Below are positions 41,896 to 50,054 of a stretch of 64,000 nucleotides of DNA, piece by piece. Both the position numbers and the translations under genes were made by a program. The first letter of the stretch is position 1. Every line of letters begins with the position of its first letter. The DNA comes from Deferrisoma camini S3R1 (GTDB lineage Bacteria; Desulfobacterota; Deferrisomatia; Deferrisomatales; Deferrisomataceae): the NCBI RefSeq assembly GCF_000526155.1, contig NZ_JAFN01000001.1:2877014-2941013 (forward strand), read 5' to 3'. The notes below the pieces were generated by a model. The model was given only the letters and a program-made list of their open reading frames with translations. It had not been told where the DNA came from and ran no database searches.

Positions 41896-43734
41896 ATGGA
41901 GCTTCACACTCCGATGAGCGCGTTCTCCGACCTGCGCGGGTTCGCGGCCGCCTTGGAGGCGGCCGGCGAGCTCGTGAGGATCCCCGACCCCCTCTCCCCC
42001 CACCTGGAGATCCCGGCGGTGGCCGACCGGATGATGAAGACGCCGGGCGGCGGCAAGGCCCTCTGGTTCGAGCGGCCGCAGGGGCACGACATGCCGGTTC
42101 TGGTCAACGCGTTCGGAAGCCGGCGGCGGATGGCCCTGGCCCTGGGCGTGGACGACGTGGAGCAGGTGGCCGACCGGATCCGACGGTGGCTGTCGGTCGG
42201 GCCGCCCCGGGGCCTGGCAGAGACGCTGAGACTCGCGGCCAGACTGCCCGAGCTCCGGGGCCTGCGGCCCAAGCGGATCCGAAAGGGCACGGCCCCTTGC
42301 CAGGAGGTGGTGCACCGGGGAGAGGCCGTGGACCTCACCCGCCTGCCCGTTCTGACCTGCTGGCCCGACGACGGGGGGCCGTTCGTGACGTTCCCGTGCG
42401 TGTTCACCCGGGACCCCAAGACCGGTCGGCAGAACGTGGGCATGTACCGCCTGCAGGTGTTCGACCGCAACACCACCGGCATGCACTGGCACATCCACAA
42501 AGACGCGAGCCGGCTCTACCACGCCCACCGCAAGCAGGGCCGGCCCATGCCGGTGGCCGTGGCCATCGGCACCGATCCGGTGGTGACCTACTGCGCCACG
42601 GCCCCCCTGCCGCCGGGGATGGACGAGATCCTCCTGGCCGGCTTCATCCGGAAGCGGCCGGTGGAGATGGTGCCGTGCCTCACGGTGGACCTGGAGGTGC
42701 CGGCCACGGCGGAGATCGTGCTGGAGGGTTACGTGGCCCCCGACGAGACCCGGATCGAGGGGCCCTTCGGGGACCACACGGGGTACTACTCGCCGGCGGA
42801 GCCCTATCCCGTGTTCCACGTGACCGCCGTGACCCACCGCCGGAATCCCGTCTACTTCGCCACCGTGGTGGGGGTGCCCCCCATGGAGGACGCCTGGATG
42901 GGCTGGGCCACCGAGAGGGTGTTCGCCCCCCTGCTCTCCACCCAGTGGCCCGAGGTGCTCGACATGCACCTCCCGGCCGAGGGGGTGTTCCACAACCTCG
43001 CCCTGTTCCGGATCGAGAAGCACTTTCCCATGCAGGCCCGCCGGCTGTTCCAGGGCCTGTGGGGTGCCGGCCAGATGAGCTTCACGAAGGTTCTGGTGGC
43101 CCTCGACGCCGACGTGGACGTGACCGACCCGCAGGCCGCGACCCGGGCCGTGCTGGACCGGCTGAGGTTGCCGGAGGGCCTGGTGGTCACCGAGGGGGTG
43201 CTGGACGCCCTGGACCACTCCGGGATCCGGCCCCTCTGGGGAGGGAAGCTGGGCGTGGACGCCACCCGCCCCCTTCCCGGCGAGCCCGGCCACGGCGAGT
43301 CGCTCCCGACCACCGAACCCGCCCCCCCGGAGACCCAGCTCCTCGAGCGGCTCCGGCCCCGGTTCCCGGGCCTGGGGGCCTGCCGGATTCCTTTTTCTGA
43401 CACCCGGGTTACCCTTGTGCTGCTGGTCCTGGACAAGGGCCGGCCGGGCGAGGGCAAGGAGCTGGCCGCCGCCGCGATCGAGCACCCCGGCGTGGACGTG
43501 GCGGTGGCGGTGGAGGGGACGCCCGCCGATCCGTTGAGCCGGCTCGCGTGGCGGGCCCTTGCGAGCATCGACCCCGTGCGGGACCTCGTGGTGCGGGGGA
43601 CCAAGGTGGCCGTGGACGCCACCTCCAAGGCCCCCCAGGAGGGGTACGACCGGGAGTGGCCCGCCGAGGTGGCGCATCCCCCCGAACTCGTGGCCCGGGC
43701 CGAGGAGATCCTTCGGGCCCGCGGCCTGGTGTGA
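41896..43734 (+). CDS. UbiD-family decarboxylase, probably menaquinone pathway
   Basis: 612 residues, a prenyl-FMN-dependent UbiD-type decarboxylase. Recognisable segments: [49 protein letters not shown], and the catalytic region [23 protein letters not shown]. It is longer than E. coli UbiD (about 497) and of the size of the menaquinone-biosynthesis decarboxylases found beside mqn genes. mqnA lies in the next operon, divergently. A role on aromatic acids is the alternative. ATG at 41896 or 41914. Confidence 0.82.
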   Translation: MELHTPMSAFSDLRGFAAALEAAGELVRIPDPLSPHLEIPAVADRMMKTPGGGKALWFERPQGHDMPVLVNAFGSRRRMALALGVDDVEQVADRIRRWLSVGPPRGLAETLRLAARLPELRGLRPKRIRKGTAPCQEVVHRGEAVDLTRLPVLTCWPDDGGPFVTFPCVFTRDPKTGRQNVGMYRLQVFDRNTTGMHWHIHKDASRLYHAHRKQGRPMPVAVAIGTDPVVTYCATAPLPPGMDEILLAGFIRKRPVEMVPCLTVDLEVPATAEIVLEGYVAPDETRIEGPFGDHTGYYSPAEPYPVFHVTAVTHRRNPVYFATVVGVPPMEDAWMGWATERVFAPLLSTQWPEVLDMHLPAEGVFHNLALFRIEKHFPMQARRLFQGLWGAGQMSFTKVLVALDADVDVTDPQAATRAVLDRLRLPEGLVVTEGVLDALDHSGIRPLWGGKLGVDATRPLPGEPGHGESLPTTEPAPPETQLLERLRPRFPGLGACRIPFSDTRVTLVLLVLDKGRPGEGKELAAAAIEHPGVDVAVAVEGTPADPLSRLAWRALASIDPVRDLVVRGTKVAVDATSKAPQEGYDREWPAEVAHPPELVARAEEILRARGLV

Positions 43735-43747
43735 CAAGGAGAGCCCC

Positions 43748-44746
43748 ATGGACAGCGACACCCTGACCTGCGCCCGCCCCGACGCGGAAGAGGAAGCCTG
43801 CCACACGGAGCAGGAGCACCAGAAGGAGCACCGGAGCCGGCTTCCCGAGGCCGTGGAGCGGCTGGTGGAGAGCTGCCGCACCGTGCCCCACATCGCCCAC
43901 GTGGACACCGCCCTGATCCCGTCGAAAGAGGAGGTCACCGATCTGGTCCGGTTGGCCATCCGGTTGGTGTTCCCCGGGTTCTTCGGGCACCAGGAGCTCG
44001 ACTGGAACAGCCTGCCCTACCGGGTGGGCGAGGGGGCGGCCGAGCTGTTCGACCGGCTGAGCCTCCAGATCGCCCGCTCGATCCGCCACGAGTGTCGCAG
44101 GACCGAGAGCCTGTGCACCCACTGCCTGGACACCGGTCAGAAACAGGCGATCGATTTCCTCTACCGCCTGCCGAAGGTCCGGGAACTCGTGTCGGGGGAC
44201 GTGGTGGCGGCCTACCGGGGCGACCCCGCGGCCAAGAGCTACGACGAGATCGTGTTCTGTTACCCCGGGCTCTACGCCATCGCGGTGTACCGCCTGGCCC
44301 ACGAGCTATGGGACCTGGGGGTGCCCCTGCTGCCCCGGATGATGACCGAGCTGGCCCATAGCGAGACCGGCATCGACATCCATCCCGGCGCCCGGATCGG
44401 CCGGGAGTTCTTCATCGACCACGGCACCGGCGTGGTGATCGGCGAGACCACCGACATCGGCGACCGGGTCACCCTGTACCAGGGGGTCACCCTCGGGGCG
44501 CTCTCGTTCCCCCGGGACGAGCGCGGGGACCTGGTCCGGGGCCGGAAGCGGCACCCCACCATCGAGGACGACGTGATCATCTACTCCGGGGCCACCATCC
44601 TGGGCGGCGACACCGTGATCGGCCGGGGGTGCGTGATCGGCGGCAACGTGTGGCTCACCGAGAGCGTGCCCCCGGGCACCAAGGTCACCATGAAAGCGCC
44701 GGAGCTCGTGTACCGCCCCGCGCCTCCCAACGGCGGGGCCGGCTGA
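43748..44746 (+). CDS. cysE: Serine O-acetyltransferase (CysE/EpsC-like)
   Basis: 332 residues from the ATG at 43748, after AAGGAGAG. It makes O-acetylserine for cysteine synthesis. An alpha-helical N-terminal region (about 1-200) precedes a left-handed beta-helix of hexapeptide repeats ([44 protein letters not shown]). The catalytic His of HPGA and the DHGTG motif are typical. Longer at the N-terminus than the E. coli enzyme (273). A supply of cysteine for many Fe-S proteins is a reasonable link, no more. Confidence 0.87.
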   Translation: MDSDTLTCARPDAEEEACHTEQEHQKEHRSRLPEAVERLVESCRTVPHIAHVDTALIPSKEEVTDLVRLAIRLVFPGFFGHQELDWNSLPYRVGEGAAELFDRLSLQIARSIRHECRRTESLCTHCLDTGQKQAIDFLYRLPKVRELVSGDVVAAYRGDPAAKSYDEIVFCYPGLYAIAVYRLAHELWDLGVPLLPRMMTELAHSETGIDIHPGARIGREFFIDHGTGVVIGETTDIGDRVTLYQGVTLGALSFPRDERGDLVRGRKRHPTIEDDVIIYSGATILGGDTVIGRGCVIGGNVWLTESVPPGTKVTMKAPELVYRPAPPNGGAG

Positions 44747-44765
44747 GGCGCGAGGGAGCGGATCC

Positions 44766-45182
44766 ATGGGACCCGGCCTGAGGCTTGGGGCCGCCTTCGC
44801 GCTGGCCGCTGCCCTCGGCGCGGCCCCTGCGGCGGCCGGTCCGTGGGCCCCTCGGGGATGGATGCGGCAGCCCCCACAGCACCGCTCGCTCTCCACAAGC
44901 CCCGCGGCCGTAACCCTGGGATGGGCGCTTCATCTCTACCGCTCCACGGTGAGCCGGGTGGACGGCGACCGGTGTACCAGCTACCCCACCTGCTCGGCCT
45001 ACGCGGCCGAGGCCGTCCGCACGCAGGGCCCCTGGATGGGGCTGCTGCTCACCTTCGGCCGGCTCGTGGCCGAGGCGGACGAGGCCGGGTTCGCGCCCCG
45101 GATCTGGGTGGGGGGAAAGTGGAGGGTCTACGACCCGGTGGAGCAGGACCTGGCCTTCTGGAGGGGAAGCCTTGCGCCGTAG
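44766..45182 (+). CDS. Secreted YidD-like protein
   Basis: 138 residues. A cleavable signal peptide (about residues 1-25, ending AAPAAAG) precedes a YidD-type core: RCTSYPTCSAYAAEAVRTQGPWMGLLLTFGRL, matching the CxxxPTCSxYaxeAixxhG pattern of the membrane-insertion efficiency factor. Ordinary YidD has no signal peptide and sits at the inner face. Here the core should be exported. The downstream TPR gene overlaps by 11 bases, so they are coupled. Confidence 0.7.
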   Translation: MGPGLRLGAAFALAAALGAAPAAAGPWAPRGWMRQPPQHRSLSTSPAAVTLGWALHLYRSTVSRVDGDRCTSYPTCSAYAAEAVRTQGPWMGLLLTFGRLVAEADEAGFAPRIWVGGKWRVYDPVEQDLAFWRGSLAP

Positions 45183-46008
45183 GGCCGCCGCCCCCCTTCT
45201 CCTGGGGCTTCTTCTCGCCGCAACCCCGGCGTTCCCCTCTCCGCCGCCGCCGGGCACGGCCTCGGGCATCCTGTCGTTCGCCCAGGAACTCCTGCGGGCG
45301 GGCGACACCTTCCGGGCCGCCACCGAGTACCTGCGGTTTCTCCACCACTTCCCCCGGGACGAGCAGGCCCCGGCCGCCTGGGAGGGGCTGGGTCGGGCCT
45401 ACGCCCTGGCGGGGCGCTGGGACGAGGCGGCCCAGGCCTTCCAGCGGCTCCACCAGATGCGGCCCACCCGCCGCACCCGACGCCTGTGGGCCGGGGCCCT
45501 GTACCGCGCCGGCCGGTACCGGCGGGCCGCGCGGGTGGCGTCGGAAGGGGAGCCGGGCGAGCCGGACCGGGTCCTGGCCACCCTGGCCCTGCTGCGGGCC
45601 GGCCGGCCCGGTGAGGCCCCCCTGAGGCGGGTGGTCGACGAGTACCAGGCCCTGCCCCGAAAGAGCCCTGCCACGGCAGGGCTCCTGTCGGCCGTGCTGC
45701 CGGGCGCGGGCCACCTCTACACCGGCCGCCCCCGGGACGCCGGGGTGGCCCTGGTGCTCAACGGCGTGTTCCTGTGGGGCACGTGGCAGGCGGCCCGGAC
45801 CGACCAGTGGGCCCTGGCCGGGATCCTGGGGGCCTTGGAGCTCGGTTGGTACGGGGGCACGATCACCAGCTCCATGAACGCGGCCCACAAATGGAACCGC
45901 CGGGAGGACGAGCGGTTCTTCTCCCGGTGGGAGACCGGTGCCCTTCCCCAATGGGACCTGGTCCTGGGGCCGGGCGGCGCCGGCCTGACGGTCACCTGGA
46001 CCTGGTAG
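45172..46008 (+). CDS. TPR-containing exported or membrane protein of unknown function
   Basis: 278 residues from a TTG start with a GGAGGGG site. It has a signal-like N-terminus (APLLLGLLLAATPAFPSPP), then TPR-type helices (AGDTFRAATEYLRFLHHFP, GRAYALAGRWDEAAQAFQRL, residues about 40-130). A C-terminal hydrophobic region opens with AGLLSAVLPGAGHLYTGRPRDAG, a TM2-like PGxGhxYxG motif with two membrane segments. It probably works at the envelope with the coupled YidD-like protein. The family is not assigned. Confidence 0.65.
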   Translation: MRRRAAAPLLLGLLLAATPAFPSPPPPGTASGILSFAQELLRAGDTFRAATEYLRFLHHFPRDEQAPAAWEGLGRAYALAGRWDEAAQAFQRLHQMRPTRRTRRLWAGALYRAGRYRRAARVASEGEPGEPDRVLATLALLRAGRPGEAPLRRVVDEYQALPRKSPATAGLLSAVLPGAGHLYTGRPRDAGVALVLNGVFLWGTWQAARTDQWALAGILGALELGWYGGTITSSMNAAHKWNRREDERFFSRWETGALPQWDLVLGPGGAGLTVTWTW

Positions 46009-46064
46009 CCCCCTCCCAGTAGAATGCCGGCCCAGTCCTAACAGAGCGAGACGGAGGAGATGCG

Positions 46065-46547
46065 ATGGCTCGGGGCGTGAACAAGGTGATCCTGATCGGA
46101 AACTTGGGGCGAGATCCAGAAATCCGCTACACCCAGAGCGGCAGCGCGGTGGCAAACTTCAGCCTGGCGACCACCGAGCGCCGCAAGCAGGGCGAAGAGT
46201 GGGTGGATCACACTGAGTGGCACAACATCGTGGTATTTGGCCGCCGAGCTGAGTTGTGCGGCGAGTATCTCCAGAAAGGCAGCCAGGTGTATGTGGAGGG
46301 CCGCATACAGACCCGCAAGTGGGAAGACCGGGAGGGTAACACCCGATACACCACCGAGATCGTGGGATTAGACGTCCAGTTCCTCGGGCGCACTCGTGGG
46401 CAGGGACAAAACCAAGGCGGGTACGGTCCCCCGGCCGCCCGCCGAAGCCCCAGCCCGACCGCCCCGGCCGACGCCTTCTCCGGCCCCGCAGACTTCCCGG
46501 GCCCGGACGACCCCGGCTTCGACCCCAACGACGACGTGCCGTTCTGA
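46065..46547 (+). CDS. ssb: Single-stranded DNA-binding protein
   Basis: 160 residues: an OB-fold domain ([58 protein letters not shown]), a Gly/Pro/Gln linker and the acidic protein-interaction tip [13 protein letters not shown] ribosome site. Codon use in the first two thirds is visibly less GC-biased at third positions than in neighbours (for example GAG TTG TGC GGC GAG TAT), which may mean transfer or selection for expression. Confidence 0.95.
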   Translation: MARGVNKVILIGNLGRDPEIRYTQSGSAVANFSLATTERRKQGEEWVDHTEWHNIVVFGRRAELCGEYLQKGSQVYVEGRIQTRKWEDREGNTRYTTEIVGLDVQFLGRTRGQGQNQGGYGPPAARRSPSPTAPADAFSGPADFPGPDDPGFDPNDDVPF

Positions 46548-46576
46548 CCGTCTGGAACGCCCGCGCGAGGGAGTTC

Positions 46577-48061
46577 TCACGTCCACCGGGCGGTGACGGT
46601 CTTCTCGTCCAGGAACAGCCGCATGGAGGCCATGCGGGACTTGGCCATTCCCAGGAACGACTCCTTCTTGGAGCCCAGGGGAAAGAATGCGTAGGGCTGG
46701 GGGATGGCCACGTTGATCCCGATGTTGCCCACCTGGGCCTCCCGGGTGAAGCGCCGGGCGGTGCGGCCGCTCTCGGTGAACAGGCACGCCGAGTGGCCGT
46801 AGTTGGTCCTGGTGTTGATCCACTCCAGGGCCTCGTCCAGGTCCCGGGCCCGCATCAGCACGGCCACCGGGCCGAAGGCCTCCTCCCTTGCCGTGGCCAT
46901 GTCGGGGTGGCCGTTCTCCAGGATCGTGGGCCCCAGGAAGTAACCGCCCTCGTACCCGGGCACGGCGGGGCTCCGGCCGTCGAGCACCATGGCGGCCCCC
47001 TCGCCCAGGGCCCTCTCGATCCATTGGAGCACCTTCTCCCTGCCCTGGGGGGTGCACATGGGGCCGAGGTCCGTGGAAGTGTCGAGACCGTACCCCAGCC
47101 TTAGCGACGAGGCCGCCGCCACGAACTTCTCCTTGAGCTCGTCGTACCGGTCCCCGATCACCACCACGTTGTCCGAGCCGAGGCACCGCTGCCCCCCCAT
47201 GCCGAAGCACGAGCGCAGGAGCCACTGGGCCACCTGGTCGTAGTCGGCGTCGGGCATCACCACCACGTGGTTCTTGCCGTTCCCGTTCAGGGACGAGCGC
47301 TTGCCGAGCTGCCCGCACAGCCGGAACAGGTCCCACCCGGCCGCGGTGGACCCGATGAACCCCACCCCCTGGATCTCGGGCTGCTCCAGGATGTGGGTGT
47401 TGATGTGCCGGCCGCCGTGGATGAGGTTGATCACCCCGGGGGGGAACCCCACCTCGGCGGCCGCCCGGGTGATGGCGTCGGCCGCCACGGGGTCCTGGCG
47501 GCTCGGGCTGACCACCACCGTGCACCCGGCGGCCAGGGCGTAGGGCACGAACGACGACCACGCGTGCATGGGGATGTTCCCGGGGGTCACGATCAGGAAC
47601 GGGCCCAGGGGCTCCCACACCAGCCACTGGTCGATCCCGGTGGCGAGCTGGTCCAGGTGCTCGTTCATCTTGACCAGCCCGTAGGCGGCCGAGCACGCGG
47701 ACTCCACGTTCTCGATCACCCGGCGCACCGACCCCTCGGCCTCGCCGATGGTGCGGCCGTGGTCCTGGACCAGGATCCGGGTGAGCTCGCCGAAGCGCTC
47801 CTCCAGCTTGGCCCGCAGGTCGAACAGGAGCCGGGCCCGGTCCCGGAGGCACACGTCCTTCCAGTCCTCGAAGGCCCGGGCCGCGGCCTCCACGGCCGCC
47901 CGGGCCTCCTCCGGGGTGGCCTCGGGGAACTCCGCGATCACCTCCCCCGTGGCGGGGTTCGTGGTCTGCTGGATCTTCGGGGAGCGGGACTCCACCCACT
48001 CCCCCCCGATCAGGAGTCTGAGCCTTCCGTAGTGCTTCTTCACCTCGGGCAGCAGCGTCAT
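46577..48061 (-). CDS. MmsA-like CoA-acylating aldehyde dehydrogenase (candidate 2-formylglutarate dehydrogenase)
   Basis: 494 residues of the aldehyde dehydrogenase superfamily. The catalytic Cys is in GGQRCLGSDN (about residue 282), with GFIGSTAAG near 235. The overall match is to methylmalonate-semialdehyde dehydrogenases (MmsA), which make acyl-CoA plus CO2 from 2-formyl acids. In this gene cluster the enamidase product would be 2-formylglutarate, a 2-formyl acid, so conversion to glutaryl-CoA and CO2 is a chemically reasonable inference. Last gene of the island, 4 bases after the AA_synth gene. Confidence 0.8.
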   Translation of the reverse strand: MTLLPEVKKHYGRLRLLIGGEWVESRSPKIQQTTNPATGEVIAEFPEATPEEARAAVEAAARAFEDWKDVCLRDRARLLFDLRAKLEERFGELTRILVQDHGRTIGEAEGSVRRVIENVESACSAAYGLVKMNEHLDQLATGIDQWLVWEPLGPFLIVTPGNIPMHAWSSFVPYALAAGCTVVVSPSRQDPVAADAITRAAAEVGFPPGVINLIHGGRHINTHILEQPEIQGVGFIGSTAAGWDLFRLCGQLGKRSSLNGNGKNHVVVMPDADYDQVAQWLLRSCFGMGGQRCLGSDNVVVIGDRYDELKEKFVAAASSLRLGYGLDTSTDLGPMCTPQGREKVLQWIERALGEGAAMVLDGRSPAVPGYEGGYFLGPTILENGHPDMATAREEAFGPVAVLMRARDLDEALEWINTRTNYGHSACLFTESGRTARRFTREAQVGNIGINVAIPQPYAFFPLGSKKESFLGMAKSRMASMRLFLDEKTVTARWT

Positions 48062-48065
48062 CAGG

Positions 48066-48644
48066 TCACCTCAGTCCGTCTTCCTTTTTGGCCTCGTCCT
48101 TGGTGAGCCCGCCCACCCGGGGCAGCGGGCGGCCCGAGTCGGTCACCACCAGGGCCACCACGATCTCGTCCGGCCGGGGCGCGTCGTACACCCGAACGGG
48201 CATGGCGTCGAAGTGGCTCCGGACGAAGGCCGCGTCCTTGTAGTGGAGGGGCACGTCCAGCTCGGTGCCCGGGAAGCCCATCTTCTTGGCCGACGGGATG
48301 ATGGCCTTGCCCCCGCCCACGGTCTCGCGGAAGGGCTTGCCGAGCTTGGGGTGCAGGATGGCGGCGGCGTGCTCCAGCTCGCCCTCGAACCCCACGATGG
48401 CCCCCTTGCCGTAGCTCTCCGCCCGCTCCGGCGCGATGCCCAGGGCGGCCACGGCCCTCTCCCCGAGCAGGGTTCCCAGCTCGGCCCCGGTGTCCACGAG
48501 CTCGGTCAGGTCCTCCACGTAGCGCCCTGCGAACGGGTTCCGGATCACGGCAAGGGCCGCGGCCCGCCGCGCCGGCGGCGTCACCTCCCGGCCGGCCTCC
48601 CGGCGGATCTCCTCCACGATGGTCACGATCTTCCGGATCTCCAT
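48066..48644 (-). CDS. AA_synth (PF06684-type) family protein of unknown function
   Basis: 192 residues from the ATG at 48644; the frame is open upstream through repeats. Recognised by IVTIVEEIRREAGREVTPPARRAAALAVIRNPFAGRYVEDL and the later EIVVALVVTDSGRPLPRVGG, typical of the 'amino acid synthesis' family, whose biochemical role is not established. It is tightly paired with the aldehyde dehydrogenase. In a nicotinate cluster it could act on 2-formylglutarate or a tautomer, but nothing in the sequence proves that. Confidence 0.75.
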   Translation of the reverse strand: MEIRKIVTIVEEIRREAGREVTPPARRAAALAVIRNPFAGRYVEDLTELVDTGAELGTLLGERAVAALGIAPERAESYGKGAIVGFEGELEHAAAILHPKLGKPFRETVGGGKAIIPSAKKMGFPGTELDVPLHYKDAAFVRSHFDAMPVRVYDAPRPDEIVVALVVTDSGRPLPRVGGLTKDEAKKEDGLR

Positions 48645-49160
48645 GGCGACCTCCCTTTTCAGTAACTTCCGCTGGGACGCTAGGAGGCTGGGAGGATTGA
48701 AAACCTCTCTGCTTTCCAAGCGTTCCAAGCATGGCCACGCCTCTTTGGCGTCACCTCACGGTCTCGGGGGGCATGGGGCCTGCTGGAGCGCCGGGCGCGG
48801 CTCCTTGGCTCGCCGCGCCCCCCGAACGTTTACAGTCTTTCGAACTCCCCGGCCATCCGCTGTCTCCGCCCGAACAAGCTGCTCCTGCAACGGCATGCGA
48901 AGGCGCGGCGATCGGATGCTGCACTCGCGCCCGGCCGGAAGCAGGCCCCATGCCCTGCCGCCGGCAGTGGCCCCGGACCAACGAGAGTTACTCTTCCTTG
49001 TTGCCCGGCCCCGCAAGGGCCTGGGATGCTTCCCAGCAACCTGGGGCCTTCGGCCTGCTGGGAGGCTAGAAGGCAAGAAACATCTTTCATCTTCCAGCGG
49101 TTCGAGCAAGAAACAAGACCCCGGCCTCCCAACGTCCTAATGCCCTAACGTCCCAACGTC
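48645..49160. other. 516-bp noncoding gap in the nicotinate island, repeat-filled
   Basis: Contains 8-bp words (GCTAGGAG, GCTGGGAG, about 48678-48694), the 88-bp dispersed repeat copy 2 (48714-48803), a degenerate CGCGCCCGGCCGGAAGCAGG stretch (about 48928-48947), a GGGGCCTTCGGCCTGC hairpin variant (about 49042), GCTAGAAG words, and the start of the 8-bp TCCCAACG array. No credible gene. It separates UPF0280 from the last two genes and may break the operon. Confidence 0.7.
48714..48803. repeat. About 88-bp dispersed repeat, copy 2
   Basis: About 90% identical by eye to 41752-41838. Both copies are preceded by 8-bp GCTAGGAG/GCTGGGAG words, so the repeat travels with the array module. Confidence 0.75.
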
Positions 49161-49206
49161 CTAACGTCCCAACCTCCCAACGTCCCAACGCCCGAACCCC
49201 TCAACC
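49127..49206. repeat. 8-bp tandem array (TCCCAACG class), ten units
   Basis: Ten consecutive 8-bp units without a gap: TCCCAACG, TCCTAATG, CCCTAACG, TCCCAACG, TCCTAACG, TCCCAACC, TCCCAACG, TCCCAACG, CCCGAACC, CCTCAACC. The last 46 bases are also the 3' end of the minus-strand UPF0280 gene, which reads them as GFGRWDVGRLGR and takes its stop from a CTA in unit 5. Confidence 0.88.
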
Positions 49207-50054
49207 CCCTCCTCCCCCGGCCATCCCACGAACCGCCGCTCCCCCCGCAGCGACAGGATCGCCCCCCGGATGTGGCCGGCCTCCAGCATCTGCCGGGCCT
49301 CGGCCTCGCCCCGGTCCAGGGCCGCGGCCACCTCGTGGGGCTCCAGCCGGCCCACCCCCACGGTGACCTCGAGCCCCTTGAGGTCCGTGGCCGGGTCCAC
49401 CTCCTCGGCCGAGGCCTTGCGCACGGCCGGTGAGTCCACGTTCACCTGGTTGGCCACCAGGGTGGCGCAGGCATCCGCCACGGACGCCGAGGAGGCGGCC
49501 ACCACCACCGCGTCGGCCACCCCCAGGGTGAGGCTCCGGCCCCCCAGGCCGCTGGTGGCCACCCCGCCCACGCCGTCGCCCGACCCCACCTCGAACCGGG
49601 CCGCGGGCGCCGGGGCCGAGACCCGCTCGACCACCCCCACGGAGGCCCGCTCCCCCGGGGCCAGCCGCAGGGCCACGTCGCCGCCGTTGCTCACCACGGC
49701 CCAGGTCGCCCCCCGCCGCACCAGGAAGTCGGCCACGAAGTCCGCCACCGTGCCCGCCACGGCCACCAGGGGGGTCACGAACCGGTCCGGGAACCGGGCG
49801 GCAGCCTCCCACATGGCCCGGACCACCGGCGGAAGCGCCACGGGGTTGCGGATCCGCCGGGCGTCCACGCCGAGCAGCGCCCGGTGGGCCGCCAGCTCGT
49901 CCAGGATCTGGAGGGCGTACCTCCCGGCGAGCACCAGCTCCCCGGCCCGGGGCCGGCCCGCCCACCGGGCGGCGATCACCAGGCTCATGGGCCCCTTCTC
50001 CACCCGGAGCCGGCCGTCGTCCAGGTGCTCCAGGGCGGAGGGGTTCCTAGCCAT
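49161..50054 (-). CDS. UPF0280 family protein (ApbE-like fold)
   Basis: 297 residues. The family is recognised by AGTVADFVADFLVRRGATWAVVSNGGDVALRL and GGVATSGLGGRSLTLGVADAVVVAASSASVADACATLVANQV. These proteins resemble the flavin transferase ApbE in fold, but their role is unknown. The start overlaps the reductase stop by 8 bases, pointing to a joint role with it. The C-terminal dozen residues are encoded by a tandem array and are likely nonessential. Confidence 0.78.
   Translation of the reverse strand: MARNPSALEHLDDGRLRVEKGPMSLVIAARWAGRPRAGELVLAGRYALQILDELAAHRALLGVDARRIRNPVALPPVVRAMWEAAARFPDRFVTPLVAVAGTVADFVADFLVRRGATWAVVSNGGDVALRLAPGERASVGVVERVSAPAPAARFEVGSGDGVGGVATSGLGGRSLTLGVADAVVVAASSASVADACATLVANQVNVDSPAVRKASAEEVDPATDLKGLEVTVGVGRLEPHEVAAALDRGEAEARQMLEAGHIRGAILSLRGERRFVGWPGEEGVEGFGRWDVGRLGR

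Noticed and set aside
49127-49206. CRISPR array
   Set aside because: Units are 8 bp with no spacers. None of the other arrays has repeat-spacer structure either.
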